NCBI GenBank assembly: GCA_036346225.1
Contig: JARFIW010000835.1
Span: 2,217,829 to 2,281,828, forward strand
Direction of reading: 5' to 3'
From: Platerodrilus igneus
Taxonomy: Eukaryota; Arthropoda; Insecta; Coleoptera; Lycidae
Length of the DNA: 64,000 nucleotides
Below are positions 1-12,394 of this stretch, in pieces. Both the position numbers and the translations under genes were made by a program. The notes under the pieces were generated by a model, which made no database searches, was not told the origin of the DNA, and worked only from the letters and a program-made list of their open reading frames with translations. Every line of letters begins with the position of its first letter. The stretch's first letter is position 1.

Positions 1-490
1 TACACTGAAAACTCGATTTTAAGAACGTTTAAATACGCAACGTACTTAAAATATGGAATATTTATATTTAATTTATTTCGAAATTTACAGTTTTTGAGCT
101 ATTTATTTAATTTAAAAGAGGCCTAGATTTTACTTTTTAGGTTGTTATTTTATTATACGCGCACTATAAAATTTTTACACATTTTTTTGATGGTTTTACT
201 CGGTCTTTTACACGATTTACGCCGTTTTTATTTTGAATTTATTAAAAACGCCTTTTAAATTATTTTGGGGTGTTTGTTTATTAGTTTTTTACTTTATTAG
301 CCCGAAATTCAATTTAGTTTATTTTTTAAACGGGGATTTTAGTTTAAATTCAAAGAAAAACGCGATTTATTTATTATTTAACGGATTAAATTATTATTTT
401 TAATTTTATTTCAATGCCCTGTGTTTAAAAATTAATGCCGCACAATAATAGAAATAAAATACAATAAAAAGCAAAGTTGTAGCCTTGTAT
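1..490. other. AT-rich sequence, no gene seen
   Basis: Poly-A and poly-T rich DNA with no open frame of note and no repeat that I recognise. It lies directly upstream of the BEL/Pao relic. It may be host intergenic DNA or decayed element sequence. Confidence 0.5.
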
Positions 491-494
491 CCGG

Positions 495-2253
495 GAGCTC
501 CGTGAAACACGTCCGCTCACTTCAAGCGCTAACTAGAAAGTTCAGATCTGAGACAGCAGGATTTAGATCTTTTGTTCAAAGTCGTATAGGAGAATTTTTA
601 GAATTAACCAATTCTTGTGAATGGAATTGGGTTTCGTCTAAACTAAATGTTGCAGATGATGCTACACAACTGGAAACAAATAAAAAAAATTCAGCATCTT
701 GTAGATGGTTCAGAGGAGCAAGTTTTCTTCTTTTAATCCGCTTAAATAGCCAAAAAACCAGAGAACCTTTGTGAAGGGAAAAATGATGAGCTAGAATTAA
801 AACTATAAACTTATGTACTGATTAAAATAAATCTAAAAAGCGCTTTGCCCGATATCAAGCGTTTTTCATCATGGATGAGATTAATTAGAACCACAGCAGC
901 AGTTAAATATTTTATTCGTCGAATAAAGTCTCTCAAACCATATAATATTACAGTTGACGATATGAAAAAAGCAGAAAAAATGTGGATAAGAAAGTAACAA
1001 TCAGATTCTTATTTTCGCGAATTATCTGCTATAAATGAGAAGTTGTTAGCAAAAGAAAAACGTTTAAGCTCTCTTTCCCCTTTCATTGATGAAGATGATA
1101 TTAGTAGTGAAGGGACGCATCGATTTTACTCCGGGTGTGACAGGGGTCGTAAAACGTCCACCTATTCTTGATCCTTTTCATCCCTACCCCAAACTACTGA
1201 TAAAGTGGATAAATGAAAAGTCTGCCCATCACGGCCATCAAAGAGTAATCTCAGAAGTGAAAAAAATAGCATGGTTGATTGATTGTAGAAAAGCAGTACG
1301 TTCATGTTGGGCTCATTGTTAACAATGTAAGCTTAGAAAACTTCAACCAAGCCCTCCCAAAATGAGACAACTACTGGGCGCAGACTTGGAGACTTCAATA
1401 CAAGAGTTGATTTTTGGGACCTCTTATATATAAAAGTTGGAAGGAATACTGTAAAGCGCTGAGGTGTTGTTTTTACGTGTATGACAATTAGAGCGGTGCA
1501 TTTTGAACTGACAGAAGGGTTAGACACCGATGAAATGATAAATTTTTTAAGCCGATTTATATGTGTAAGAGGATCTCCGGGAAATATTTGGAGTGATAAT
1601 GGAACTAATTTCATTGGTGCAAACAAAAAGCTTCGTGCGGAATTGAAAAAATTGAATCGAGACGAAATACAGTGCAATATGTGTGGGAAAGACATTTTTG
1701 GCATTTCAACCCACCGGCTAGTCCTCACATGGGAGGATGTTAAGAGCGTTTGATTGGTAGTGCTAAGAAGATACTCACAAGTCAGTTAAAAAGTCGAACA
1801 CCAAAAGAAAGTGTTTTACGTACTTTACTATATGAAGCCATAGGCATAATGAATAGTAAGCCACTAACATACCCTTCAACTGATCCAAATGATAGCGAGT
1901 GTCTTACACCAAATCATTTTTTGAGAATGATTTGTTTAAAAGCCACAACTATACCTAAAGTGTACTTCGATAAAGATAAATATAAATCCTCATGAAGATA
2001 CTATCAACATTTAGCAAATGTATTCTGGAAACGTTGGACCGATGAATGTCTTCTAGTTTTGATTCGAAGACCGAAATGGAGGGACAGAACAGAATCTACA
2101 AAAGTAAATGATGTAGTCATTGTGAAAGACGACTTAGTAATAGAAGTTCCTGGAAAAAGGGGATCATTATTAAGACATTTCCTAGAGAAGATAAGTAGGT
2201 TCGGACAGTTTGTAATTAAAATATTTACCTACCGCGTGAGGGTATCCAATTAA
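495..2253 (+). pseudogene. BEL/Pao retrotransposon pol remnant (RNase H end and integrase)
   Basis: The conceptual translation follows the end of a BEL/Pao polyprotein. First comes the RNase H tail with the family phrase LELTNSCEWNWV..KLNVADDAT (502-660). The integrase zinc-binding region HHGHQRVISEVKK follows (about 1225-1325). The integrase core includes SDNGTNF, which holds the second catalytic Asp (about 1590), and then NSKPLTYPSTDPND and LTPNHF near 1850-1920. The C-terminal part FWKRWTDE..RRPKWRDR ends the frame. Such a protein would copy and insert element cDNA, but this copy is dead. An in-frame stop sits near 1460, just before the GVVF strand of the core, and stops or frame shifts fall near 775, 1320, 1745 and 1995. 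Gag, protease and reverse transcriptase are absent upstream, so it is 5'-truncated. No LTR was identified. Confidence 0.85.
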
Positions 2254-4376
2254 CAATAAATAATAAATGGCAGGACCTCTAGCACTATCGTACCCTCACG
2301 TTTCGGGACATTGCCTCGCAAGCTGCAGCAGTAGGTGAGAGGAGGGGTTCATTAAACAAACACACTAAGACGAAATTCCGATTGTTTTATTAAATGGGCT
2401 ACTAACTAAAACTTCACCTAATTACATATGCATACAAAAATATACAGTAATTAACATTATTTACAATAAGGCGCCACCATGGGAATTAAACGGCCCATGG
2501 ACCAATCGCGGTAATAGCTCTCGTCGCACTTTGTTCGTGGGCGATGAACCAAGATTGCAGGACAGAAAATAAATTACTTCACAGGGGCTAACCTTTTAAA
2601 GTCTCCGGCTAGCACAAACACAACTTAACTAAACAAAACTAAAATCCTTATTTTATGAATATTAATAACAGTTCTGGGTGAAACCACCTCCTATACAATA
2701 ATTAATTAATTCTACCGTAGTCTACTTAACTTGCATATGGCGACGACCCTCCTTTAACCACGGGGTCATCAACACCAGGAAAAATACGACCTTCTCAAGG
2801 GTCAAATAGTACAGTAACGTGACTTCTGACCTGAACTTTGCATACTCAGGTAGTCTCGTGGCTTAGTGATTAACGGCCTCTGACACCGTCGAAACACAAT
2901 ATAATAGAAGACCCTTCTAAAGTGATGCGGTTTTTAAAACAATAATCTAACGGATCAATTTACTTGAACGGAGCTTTAACCCGGAATTGTATTTTATGGA
3001 AGTCGACAAGTACTGTATTTAAACAAATAACTGACTTATGCTGCATAACACAGCCTTGAGTTCATGGTAATACCACATATTCTAATTACTTACTCAGAGA
3101 AATAACTAACTTAGAACATAACGGCACGCACTTGAATTCAGAGAAATAAAACACTTCACTCAATCGTGCAAATAACCGCTAGCTTTAAACTCTAACGCGT
3201 CTGGAAATAAACAACCCCCATTACACCCGGCTGGCATCCTTATTTACATTTAAGTTAATTGAAACATAACCCCTTGCCTAGCTCTTATACTCGACTTAGG
3301 ATACGCCGGTCGTAAATCTTTAAATTAATTAAACTGCCAATTGCACTAAGATAGGCACACAAGTAGATCTCGGGACTAATTTTTAGTGAAGTACTCCGCT
3401 AATTGACAAATTCCTTCCGACCACCCAGACATAAATAGGGTCCTAGAAGATGATTGACATCTAATCATAGATAGCAACTAACCTGACATGTTTAGTGCCT
3501 TTCAAGTAAAGTGCCTTTAGAAAATTAATTAACTCTTGGATTATATCTTTCTGGAACTTCGCTAGGACGCTACTTGGGTAATCTTGCAGCCGTTTACAAT
3601 TGCAGACATACTTATGCTACAAGACCTTCATTCTAATAATTAGGATGCCAAAATTATACTAGAAAATAACCGTTTTTAGAAATAATAGAACTATTAGAGC
3701 GTCATAAAACAGTATGTTACAAGTTGATGTGCGAGTCGCTATAGCAAAAGTTTGCGAAAGGATATTTTTCAAAGTTTATTGACGTTCGGTTATGAAGATC
3801 ATTCCTATTGGTGAAAGAATCATGTATGAAGAACACTAGGAGGGAAGAAACGTTGCTGCTTAAATAAGCAAAATAGTGCATGTTTGAATGTAAATTTTTG
3901 GACTTGGTATTAAAAGTTATAGTACATGGTAGTTGTTAAAAATTAATTAGTACTGTAATTGTCAATTTTGATGTAATAAAAATAAACTAATCTGAAGGAA
4001 ACAGTTTTAGTTTTATTTGAAAGAAATAAGTATAAAAACAAGAAGTTAATTCTAACAACATTAATAAAAGGAGTCAGATAAGACAGAAAAAATATAATGC
4101 AACAACAATTTTGTTGCGCTTATATCGAACTCTAATCCGCATCCAAATACAAAGGCCCTAAATTAGCAAAAACATTAATTTACAAACAAATTAAAATAGT
4201 GGTTAATAATACGTGTTTCACGTTGGAATCGTATCATATTCCGCCCTCAAAAACTACCATGCATTGAGGGCAACGTAATATACTTATTATCCACTTGTAC
4301 GTTAGATTTGATTTTTTTTAGATATTTTAGTTCAAGATTAAAAAAATGAATCACAAATTAATGATATTTTTTGCAG
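2254..4376. other. Non-coding stretch after the BEL/Pao relic
   Basis: No convincing coding frame is present. The first part (about 2280-3700) is somewhat richer in G+C than its surroundings and may be a decayed LTR or untranslated part of the element. The rest is AT-rich. I see no tandem or inverted repeat here. Confidence 0.4.
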
Positions 4377-4452
4377 ACAGAAGATCCAACACAAATTCCC
4401 CTGATGATGAATCATTCCACTACAAAGTTGAACGTGTTTAAGAAACCTGCTG
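4377..4452 (+). CDS. Candidate internal or first coding exon with consensus splice sites
   Basis: A 76-base segment is bounded by a pyrimidine tract plus TTTTTTGCAG on the left and GGTAAGTTG on the right, both close to consensus. One frame is open throughout and contains two adjacent ATG codons; from these it reads MMNHSTTKLNVFKKPA. The exon ends after the first base of a codon. The SLC17 exon at 31301 starts at the same phase (G joined to AT), so this could be that gene's short cytosolic N-terminus. Alternatively it could join the exon-like segment at 5809, which also starts in that phase. This rests on splice signals and phase only; there is no family match. Confidence 0.3.
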
Positions 4453-5808
4453 GTAAGTTGTACAGGAATACTATTACAATTAAAATGATTTGTGAAAAGA
4501 TCGATACAGTGTTTTACAATATTTTAAAAAAATTATCATAAAATTGCCAAGATTCTTGCGCATCAACAGGCGTTTTATAAAAATTTTGGAAAATAATTAA
4601 TTTTAGAGAATTTTTGTATAATTAAGTTAGGTGTATTACACATGTTTGTGTAATATAGCTCGAAAATAAGATCGTGCAAATTATTTTCGGGGTTTTTAGA
4701 AATTGCTTAATTATCATATAATCTTGTGGAAAGATAGTTTCCACGGTTTGTGATTGACACGTGTTTTTCTGATCAATCACGACGGCAAACGAAGAAGAGT
4801 CATAGTTTATAAATTGGAGAAGCCACTCGCGATATTCATTCTGTGCGAATCTCTTTCCTTTAACTACTTGTGCGGGAGTGCATGCAAACTATGTAGTGGA
4901 GTGTATACCTATCGATTCCTATACTAGTTTATTATCGTACTACCACCTGTTTTGCTTGTATATACTGTAGGAAGTAGCAACGAACTTTTCCACAAAATAT
5001 GGTATAGAAGCGGCAATCTACAACATACGCCATACATTCGAGATGCATAAATATCGTATCGCATACCAAGCTTGCTAATATGCAGTAATTTAAAAGGGTA
5101 ACCGAGTATTAATTAATTTACAATGTTAGTTTGAAACAAAATTTATAATTTCAAGCATGGGATTACTAGTAAATGTAAAAGCAAAATATGTTGCAACAAT
5201 AAAAACTTTACGTTAACAAATTAGCTAGTAGTGCTGTATTAACCATAACTAATTTTCTTATTCCTACCTTACCAAAATACAAAGCTAAATGGAGGTTAGG
5301 CCCTGTTTATTTAGAAAATATTTCGTGCTTTTGATCATAAATACTAAAGCTTCGGAATATCGACTAGATGACATAAACTTTCAAAGAGAAAAATACATAA
5401 ATGGTCTATGATTTGCAACATCAATTAGATAAGATCGGATCTCGCAGATAATTTCAAGAGAGAAAGAAAAGTACATACTTTATGGTTTGGAGCACCAATT
5501 AAAATAAGCATTTCTATCAAATTAGCTCTTTACGAAGATTATAACTTTTTACACCTTTTTACAGCAATTAAAGCCAGCAAAAAATGTATTTTACCACGAA
5601 TAGTTTTGTTGAACGTTCAAAGAAATATACTCTTTCTTAAACATAATTCTACGTACCAACCAAATTTTTGTTGACTTCTTACACAAAAATATTTTAATCT
5701 CATGCAACTTCTAAGTTTACTACACAAATTATGTAAAATTATAAATGTAACGTGCTATAAATTGTATAAATAGTTCTGACCTTATATTTCTCCTGTTTGT
5801 TCTTGCAG
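4453..5808. other. AT-rich sequence, possible intron
   Basis: No open frame or known element is seen. It separates the two exon-like segments and could be an intron between them. Confidence 0.35.
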
Positions 5809-5876
5809 GAGCTTCCTGGCACAACTTCCCACTTGTTCTGGAACTTCCGACAATTCGACTTCAAAATTACTCTTAA
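5809..5876 (+). CDS. Candidate terminal exon
   Basis: A strong acceptor (pyrimidine-rich run, then TTCTTGCAG) precedes an open stretch. In the phase set by the 4377-4452 donor it reads GASWHNFPLVLELPTIRLQ before a TAA at 5874. I recognise no protein family. Chance occurrence is quite possible because only about 23 codons are involved. Confidence 0.2.
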
Positions 5877-5884
5877 TAGACTAA

Positions 5885-6085
5885 CCGTCGTTTATTAAGT
5901 AAATTAGAGTCGTTGACCAGCAACTTAGCGTGTTAACACAGTAACTTGGAATTTTACCAGTAATTTAGAATCGTAACCATTGAATTAGTGTATTAACCCT
6001 AGAATCAGTGTTAACCAGTGACTCAGTTTCGTTTACCAGTATCTTAGTTTTGTTTATCAGTAACTTAGTTTATTACTTAGTACCC
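5885..6085. repeat. Degenerate minisatellite, unit about 22-24 bp
   Basis: About eight imperfect copies of a unit like GTTTACCAGTAACTTAGT are visible, with variants such as ACCAGCAACTTAGCGTG, ACCAGTAATTTAGAATCG and ATCAGTAACTTAGTTT. The array starts only a few bases after the stop of the candidate exon at 5809-5876. Confidence 0.7.
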
Positions 6086-7885
6086 TGAATTAATAAAATT
6101 GCAAAATTATTTTATTAATTATTTCTACACTTACGTTTATATCAACGGCAAAATTTTATATAAATTTAACGCGCACTTTATTGTTTATATCTCTTGAAAT
6201 TATAAATTTTAATTACGTTTCAATTTCTTGAACTTATAATTATTACAAAAAATTGTATTTACGTAATAATTTTCCTTCAACTTGCACAATCGGCGCCTCG
6301 ATTATTAAATGATTCTTCTTTATCTGTTTTCGTTAGTTTTATAGAATCAAATTCCTTCCTGAATGTTCCACGCGTTCTCATTGGTTGACGCGACGTTATC
6401 AACTGTTGGTACGTGGGGAAAGGCGTTTCACTTATGTGTTATATATGCAACCTGTTGGGTTTTGTTAAATATTACGTTTAATATACGTTCTAAATTGCAC
6501 GTACATTGGAACTTTCTAGCGGGATTTGATTAACAAATGGTATTTTATGTACGTTCGAAATCCCGCCTATATCGTTGCCTCTAATATCCATACCTTATTT
6601 ACATATGTTCGTTTTATTAAATACGGCACTTGGTATACGTTCAAAATTGCACGTATTACGGAACCTTCTATACTTTATGAAGTATGCTTGTTTTATTGAA
6701 CATGGCTATTGCAAACTGGTATAAATTTACACGCGTTGATTAACTTCTTTTTGGAAATGCGTTTATATTGTAAGAAATTTCATTTCACGGTTATTTTCTT
6801 AAAATATGTTGAATTTGTATTTGCTTTTAGATCAAGAATATTTTTGAATGCTTTAAAAATGATTGGATTGCTTCAGCAATTATTTATTTTAATAAAATGT
6901 AGTGAAATTATTAGGAAATGAGCTTCCCTTAATTAATTGTAGCTTGTTATTGATTTTATAGAGGATGATTTGTATTTGCTTTTACAAAATGTATGAATTA
7001 TGTACATTTTTGGATTTAAATGTTTAGTTTTCGTGGTTTTTATGATATTTACATGAGGTGACCTTATATGACCTTAAATAACCTTATTATCATAGCAGTA
7101 TATGTATATATATTTATATATGTATTTATATATATATTGATGTGATATGAGGTCAAGAGAGGTCATTGAACGCCAAATTATGTGAAAAGGAATATCCTTC
7201 CAAAAAACGGAAGAAATTAAAATTTTCCCTGTATAAACGCGTAAGCGTATTCTATTAGCACATAAAATAAAATTCCCATATAAAATAATATTCTTTAGGG
7301 ACACATACTAGTTAAGAACAAAGCCCAATTTTAAATTCACCCATTATAATAATACATTTCAGCCCCGTGTATATAATTACCCCTGAGAGATACCATAAAG
7401 CTAGTTGTTATTTTACATGAAACATAAGAACGAATTCCTCATTAACTATGTAATTAAAATCCATATATAGGCATTTATTGGTGACGGAAAATAAGCTGCA
7501 TACACATGTTAAATAAATTTCAATTAGTACCTTTCGCATAAAGTATTCATTCTCGTTCAAAATACCATTTTTATAAACTTTCAATAAAGAATAGCTTTGT
7601 TTCAAAGAAGTTGACTTTGAATTAGTTATATAATAATTCACGTTTATGTTATTTAATAAAAGAATACGTCATTGCTTTCGAGAAATGTTTTAAAACCTAT
7701 TTCATAAGTAAATTGATTAATAAATGCCCTAATTCGAAAAAGCGCTACTATCAAAAGGTCATAAAAATAGAAAAGGGGAGGAATTGATTTCGTACACTAA
7801 AGAAGAATGCGAGACATTTTACCATAGCCATAAAAGTAAACTGCCAGCTCATCAATTAGAGATAAAGCGCGAAATTACTGTAGAA
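6086..7885. other. AT-rich non-coding DNA with a weak tandem repeat
   Basis: Between about 6450 and 6700 two diverged copies of one segment recur about 150 bases apart, each containing GTTCAAAATTGCACGTA or a close variant followed by GGAACTTTCTA or GGAACCTTCTA. A short TA-rich stretch lies near 7098-7139. I see no gene. Confidence 0.45.
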
Positions 7886-7889
7886 TACT

Positions 7890-8275
7890 GCATCACCCAG
7901 ATATGCAGACTGCTGGAGTGAAAAATATTCAAATAGACTTTGAGAAGTTTAAGAACCAAATGGTCGTAAGTGTGTTTGCACTAAAGGAACTCGTGGCTAA
8001 TGTAAATAAAAGGGTTGATCAACTACAGCAATATAGCCGTAGAAACTTGCTAGCATTCATGGTATACCGGAGGAAGTAAAAGAGGATTTATCTGATAAGC
8101 TGTTTAAGTTGTTTCATGACACACTAGGTATTGTGGATTTTGACATTGATACCATAATTAATCGCTGCCATTGCATCGGCACGGGTAAAGCAAATACAAA
8201 CATGTCTAGGACCGTCATAGTGAAATTTTGCTCCTATCATATTCGAAGGAAAGTATGAATTTCAAAGAGTAAACT
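7890..8275 (+). pseudogene. ORF1 fragment of a non-LTR retrotransposon
   Basis: Translation with one frame change gives the hallmark of L1/CR1-type ORF1 RNA-binding proteins: a predicted helix that ends in QLQQYSRRNL, then HGIPEEVKEDLSDKL, then the RRM-like part with INRCHCIGTG and RTVIVKFCSYHIRRKV. In the family this protein coats element RNA in the cytoplasm. A frame shift lies near 8055, between the RRNL and HGIPEE parts. The C-terminal end is lost after about 8275. No reverse transcriptase in the same orientation follows, so this is an isolated fragment. Confidence 0.65.
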
Positions 8276-8309
8276 TAAAAGAACCTCTTTACTTATCATA
8301 AGATTTAAA

Positions 8310-8460
8310 TGCAATTATTTTTTTCGTCATTGGGTTTTCCGTCTTGAAACTGGTTGGACGCGTACCTTCACTTATTTCTATTCTGAGCAGACCTACACCG
8401 TTTCCTGAAATTCCCACAGCCTAGATACAGTTCGGTTCCCCTTGTGTTGTTCCCTAATTA
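8310..8460 (-). repeat. Second truncated copy of the RTE-like 3' end
   Basis: Bases 8317-8410 repeat 8660-8760 with moderate divergence; both share GGTTGGACGCGTACC and the same flanking order. The match ends after CCCACAGCCTA. It is therefore a 5'-truncated copy of the same non-LTR family lying next to the longer one. Confidence 0.6.
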
Positions 8461-8639
8461 TATGCCCTATTTCACTAAGATGCAGTGGTATGTGACGACG
8501 GTTAAGCAGCCTATGGCTACCAAGTAACCTCCAGCACTTAGACATTTGCCGAATTAATAGTTTTTAGTAAATCCTTTCGCACAATTAACATTAATTTAGA
8601 ATATTGCAAAACCAACATCTTCAGTTGCTTATAGTAATC

Positions 8640-9565
8640 AGCAAGTTTAAGTACAGTTATTTTTTTCGTCATTAAGTTTTCAATCTTTGAATTGGTTGGA
8701 CGCGTACCTCCATTGATTTCTATTCTGAGTTAGCCTGCATATTTCCCTAAAATTCCCACAGCCTACATCTTTCACTATCTGTGTGCAATAGTCCAACCTA
8801 GGTTTACTTCTACCTTTCCTTTTTCCTATCTCTGCTTCTAATATATTCCGCACTACTCCTTCATGCCGTAGTATGTGGTCTATCATCCTATCTCTCCTAT
8901 TTTTTACCGTTTTCCACATATTTCTGTCTTCCCCCACCATTTATAGCACCTCTTTGTTCTTTACTTTGTCTGTCCATGGTATCTTCATCTTAAGTCCATA
9001 GCACCACATTTCAAAGGCTTCTATCTTTATCCTGTCCGCCTTTCCTACTGTCCAAGCTTCGCAGCCGCATAGTACTGTGCTCCACACATATGTTTTAAGC
9101 AATCTCCTCCTCGTTTCTATGCTTGTTGTTTTAGAACACAGTAGTTGATTTTTCTTGTTAAATGTAACACGACCTTAGCATAATCTTTGTTTTATATTGT
9201 TTGCGCTGTTCCCATATCGCGTTATTTGGCTTCCTAGGTAGCAGAGATCCTTAACCTCTTGTGCGTTCTCGCTACCTATTTCATACCGTATCTCTCTACT
9301 ACAACCGTTTCCATTTCATTAAGATCAGCCTCTAACTCTTCCTTGCTAGATGCTAATACCGCTATATCATTTGCAATCTAAGCATATCAATTGTTTGTCC
9401 CTGCACAATCACTCCAAATCTTTTCCTGCATTTGACAGTGTTCATTGCCTCTTTGATGTACAACTTAAAAATTAATGGGAATGGGGCACATCCCTGTCTC
9501 ATACCTTTCCTAATATTTACTTCTCTACTTTCCTACTCTTATTCTATTACCGCAGTTTGCTCTTT
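8640..9565 (-). pseudogene. RTE-like non-LTR reverse transcriptase, C-terminal half
   Basis: Read on the minus strand, the fragment starts at RT motif B (KGMRQGCAPFP, near 9500). It passes a damaged region where the FADD motif is expected (near 9370; IAVLASSKEELEADL is readable), then CYLGSQITRYGNS. It ends in the long C-terminal domain with LLKTYVWSTVLCGCEAWTVG, FEMWCYGLKMKIPW, the 8680-8940 frame with RDRMIDHILRHEG, and GRSKPRLDY. This layout is common in insect RTE-like elements. Several stops and frame shifts separate the pieces. Endonuclease and the first RT motifs are missing; a (TA)n array and an LTR lie where they would be. Confidence 0.75.
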
Positions 9566-9572
9566 GTATAAG

Positions 9573-9597
9573 ATATATATATATATATATATATATA

Positions 9598-9665
<68 letters not shown>
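9573..9665. repeat. (TA)n microsatellite
   Basis: About 90 bases of alternating TA with one TGA interruption. It abuts the first base of the LTR that follows and probably served as its insertion target. Confidence 0.95.
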
Positions 9666-9667
<2 letters not shown>

Positions 9668-11935
9668 CTGTGATATACTCCTTTGAATGCGGGAACTGGG
9701 TCCTTTCAACAAAAAAATTTTAGTCCCACCGATTGGGCGTCATAAACTGCTGTGATCCTGGTTTCGCTTCAGCTGCTCACCTAATTTTATAAACCTCCTC
9801 ATTCATAAAATTAAACAACACATTCCTACCACAAACATCAACGTTAACTCTATTTACATCAATATTCAGAATACATTAAATTTTCAAATTAAATTTCAGC
9901 ATAAAATTCAGTTTTAAAAGAATTTCAAGATTAATTTTATTATCACTTTAACGTGCGTCCAGAATTAAAGTCCTTGTTGGATGCCTACTAATTAATATAA
10001 CAATATAAGCAGACCGAGTCTGAGTATAAAGGAGCATCTACCACCCCTTTACGTTAATTAACCAGGTTCGTCTAATTGAGCTCAAAGACATACCCAAAGT
10101 TTCATCATAATTCAGAACATCAATACTAAATACCCCTTTCTACTTAAACAAGCAAATTTCATCTTAAAATTAAAATTTTATGGTTAGTACAATTTCACTA
10201 ATGTCCATTTAAAGTAAATCAATTATAAAGTTATTCAACACACACAAAAATGTCAAACAAAATAGTATAATTTACCTGAAGGTTACTGTCCTCGTAGCTT
10301 CAATGTACATCGTCCCTTTAGTTAATCACACCATTCCAACAGGATTATATTTACGGCTTCTAATTCTCAACGCTTTTAAACTTTTCTCCATCACCATTTA
10401 TTTAAAGTTGTTTCTGGGCTTTTCCGGAACTCATCTGTGTATATCTGACCCTTGTTTCGTGGATCCAGACACGTATTTGAACCATTTAATTATTAACACC
10501 CCGAAAAATAGCAAAGAAATTCATGCGTCTTTCACCAATATACGCCAAAACTGCCTACTTTTGTGTATACATTTGTCGTTGTAAATTTTGCTAATTGGTA
10601 CAGTGATACTAAATTTTATTACCTTGTATCTAAGTGCACTGAAGTACATTCATGTTAGCACGTAAATAACAAACTATTTTGAATCACTAAAATATACGAG
10701 CAAAATTTTAAATTATTTTATCAAACTAAAATGCACTGTTTAACATCTTAAATCAAGTCGCGGATGTAAGAGCTTTTAACGCATCGAATAGTCAAAAGTC
10801 TAAGAGGCCGAAATTCATATTACCACCGGTATATATAGCAAAAAGCCTGTCTGTCGGTCTGTTCCCCAAAACAGACAATTCTTACGAATTTCTCATTCTA
10901 TGTTCCCAGTCCGTCGCTCGCGCGTCGGTTTTTACGAATTTAGTACTCACCCCAGTTAAATCTCAGAAATTTTAACACGGCACGCAAAGTCTGGAAATAA
11001 CTAATTGGATTTTCTACAGAAATGTTATTTTTACCTCTCAAATTTTGCCTTTTACTTTCAACCAATCGCAACCCCATGACGTTGCTCTACTCACGCCTTT
11101 TCACTATATGTGTCTCGGTCTTGCGCATATTATCTGTCTCTATCTACTCTGTTCTTATTAGTGCAAATTGATATTCTTTATTATCGATTATATTTTAGTC
11201 CGTGTGGACTATCTGGGTTTAATAACCCCGTATCGCACCTTCTCGTGAATATTAAGCCCCGGTTTCTCCAAGATTCTTTGAAACCATTTGTTATCTACAC
11301 AATTTTCGCCGTACGTGATATTTAAACTACGCAGGTGTTCAAAATAATATTAATTCTCAGAGCTTTTTAAATAAACCCTGTTTTGTATTTCGTGCTAAAG
11401 CATCTGACCGTTTCCAATATCCTTAGAATCGACATGTTTATCTAAACAAATTAAACTGAAATTGCCTTTTAAAATACGCAGGTGTGTTCAAACATCCTAC
11501 TTCTAACTAACACTTCTAGGATTTGCATTTCATTGGGTTTTTACAAGTTTCTATAGATATTATCTGTACATTTTGTTCAATACCGGTTACTTGAAATAGA
11601 GTTAATCAAGATAAACCTTGCACGCAATTTCCATTTGTTTAGGAATAATTACATTACCCGCAGAGCTTTTTAATACTGCTTCTTTTGATATAAAGCGTCT
11701 TGTACATGATTTAAATCTCTTATGTTTAATGAAACTAATAAATTTTCATGCTTCACGGTTTTAATAACGCGTATTATCCAATAATATTCCTTATACACGG
11801 TGATTAAAATTATTTGATGTGATTATTTAATTTTCTACCCTGGTCTAAATATGAGTATTTTCCCCCTATTTGAATACAAATAATCCCACTTATTTGAATG
11901 CAAATATAAAGCATTTAGACAAAAATTACAAAAAA
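9666..11935 (-). mobile_element. Long LTR (3' LTR) of a minus-strand Ty3/Gypsy element
   Basis: Starts TGCTGTG against the TA array. Bases 9666-10140 recur at 14903-15380 with only a few differences, in the same orientation, on the other side of the gag region, as expected for paired LTRs. The right boundary is uncertain; I place it just before the pyrimidine-rich tract near 11940, which reads as a polypurine tract on the coding strand. A length of about 2.2 kb fits the roughly 2.0-2.15-kb LTRs of the same family elsewhere in the window. An 82-base module at the left end (9666-9747) is followed by another TGCTGTG and contains a primer-site-like GGGCGTCATAAA. Confidence 0.65.
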
Positions 11936-12394
11936 AATTGCCTATCTCTCTCTACCCTTATCTATCTAACTTACCTACTTTGTCTCCAATCCAAAAAAAT
12001 ATTTACACCTATAGATAGATAGATCCCTATCCTATTCCTAACTCTCACCTCATTCTATAAACTGAAATTATCCCTAACTTCATCCTACTTATCCATCTAA
12101 TCCTATATACATCCTATATACCTATCCTATTCCTAACTTTTAACTAATCTTCACTATACTTTACTTCCCCCTACCTAATCCTATATGCCTATCCTACTCT
12201 TACTCTATTCCTAACTCTCCACTACTCTTCTATGAAATATCTACACTTAACCTATCTTATTTTCTTCCTACATTTACTCTTTATTCTCATCCTAAACCTA
12301 TTCCTAATTATCTCCCATATTTATCCTATACCTAGCTTTATTTTCCCTAAACACTTACTTCTACTCTTCTATATACACCTATTCTATCCCTATC
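11936..12394. repeat. Low-complexity pyrimidine-rich region (CCTAT motifs)
   Basis: Loose repeats of CCTAT, TATCC and CTAAC on the plus strand, purine-rich on the element's coding strand. It lies between the pol fragment and the 3' LTR, where such elements carry untranslated sequence and a polypurine tract. No open frame is present. Confidence 0.55.

Noticed and set aside
1333..1728. 131-codon minus-strand frame
   Set aside because: Antisense to the BEL/Pao integrase, which has clear motifs on the plus strand.
9432..9686. Open frame running through the (TA)n array
   Set aside because: The last half is only repeated Tyr/Ile from the TA microsatellite, and the first half is antisense to an RTE reverse transcriptase.
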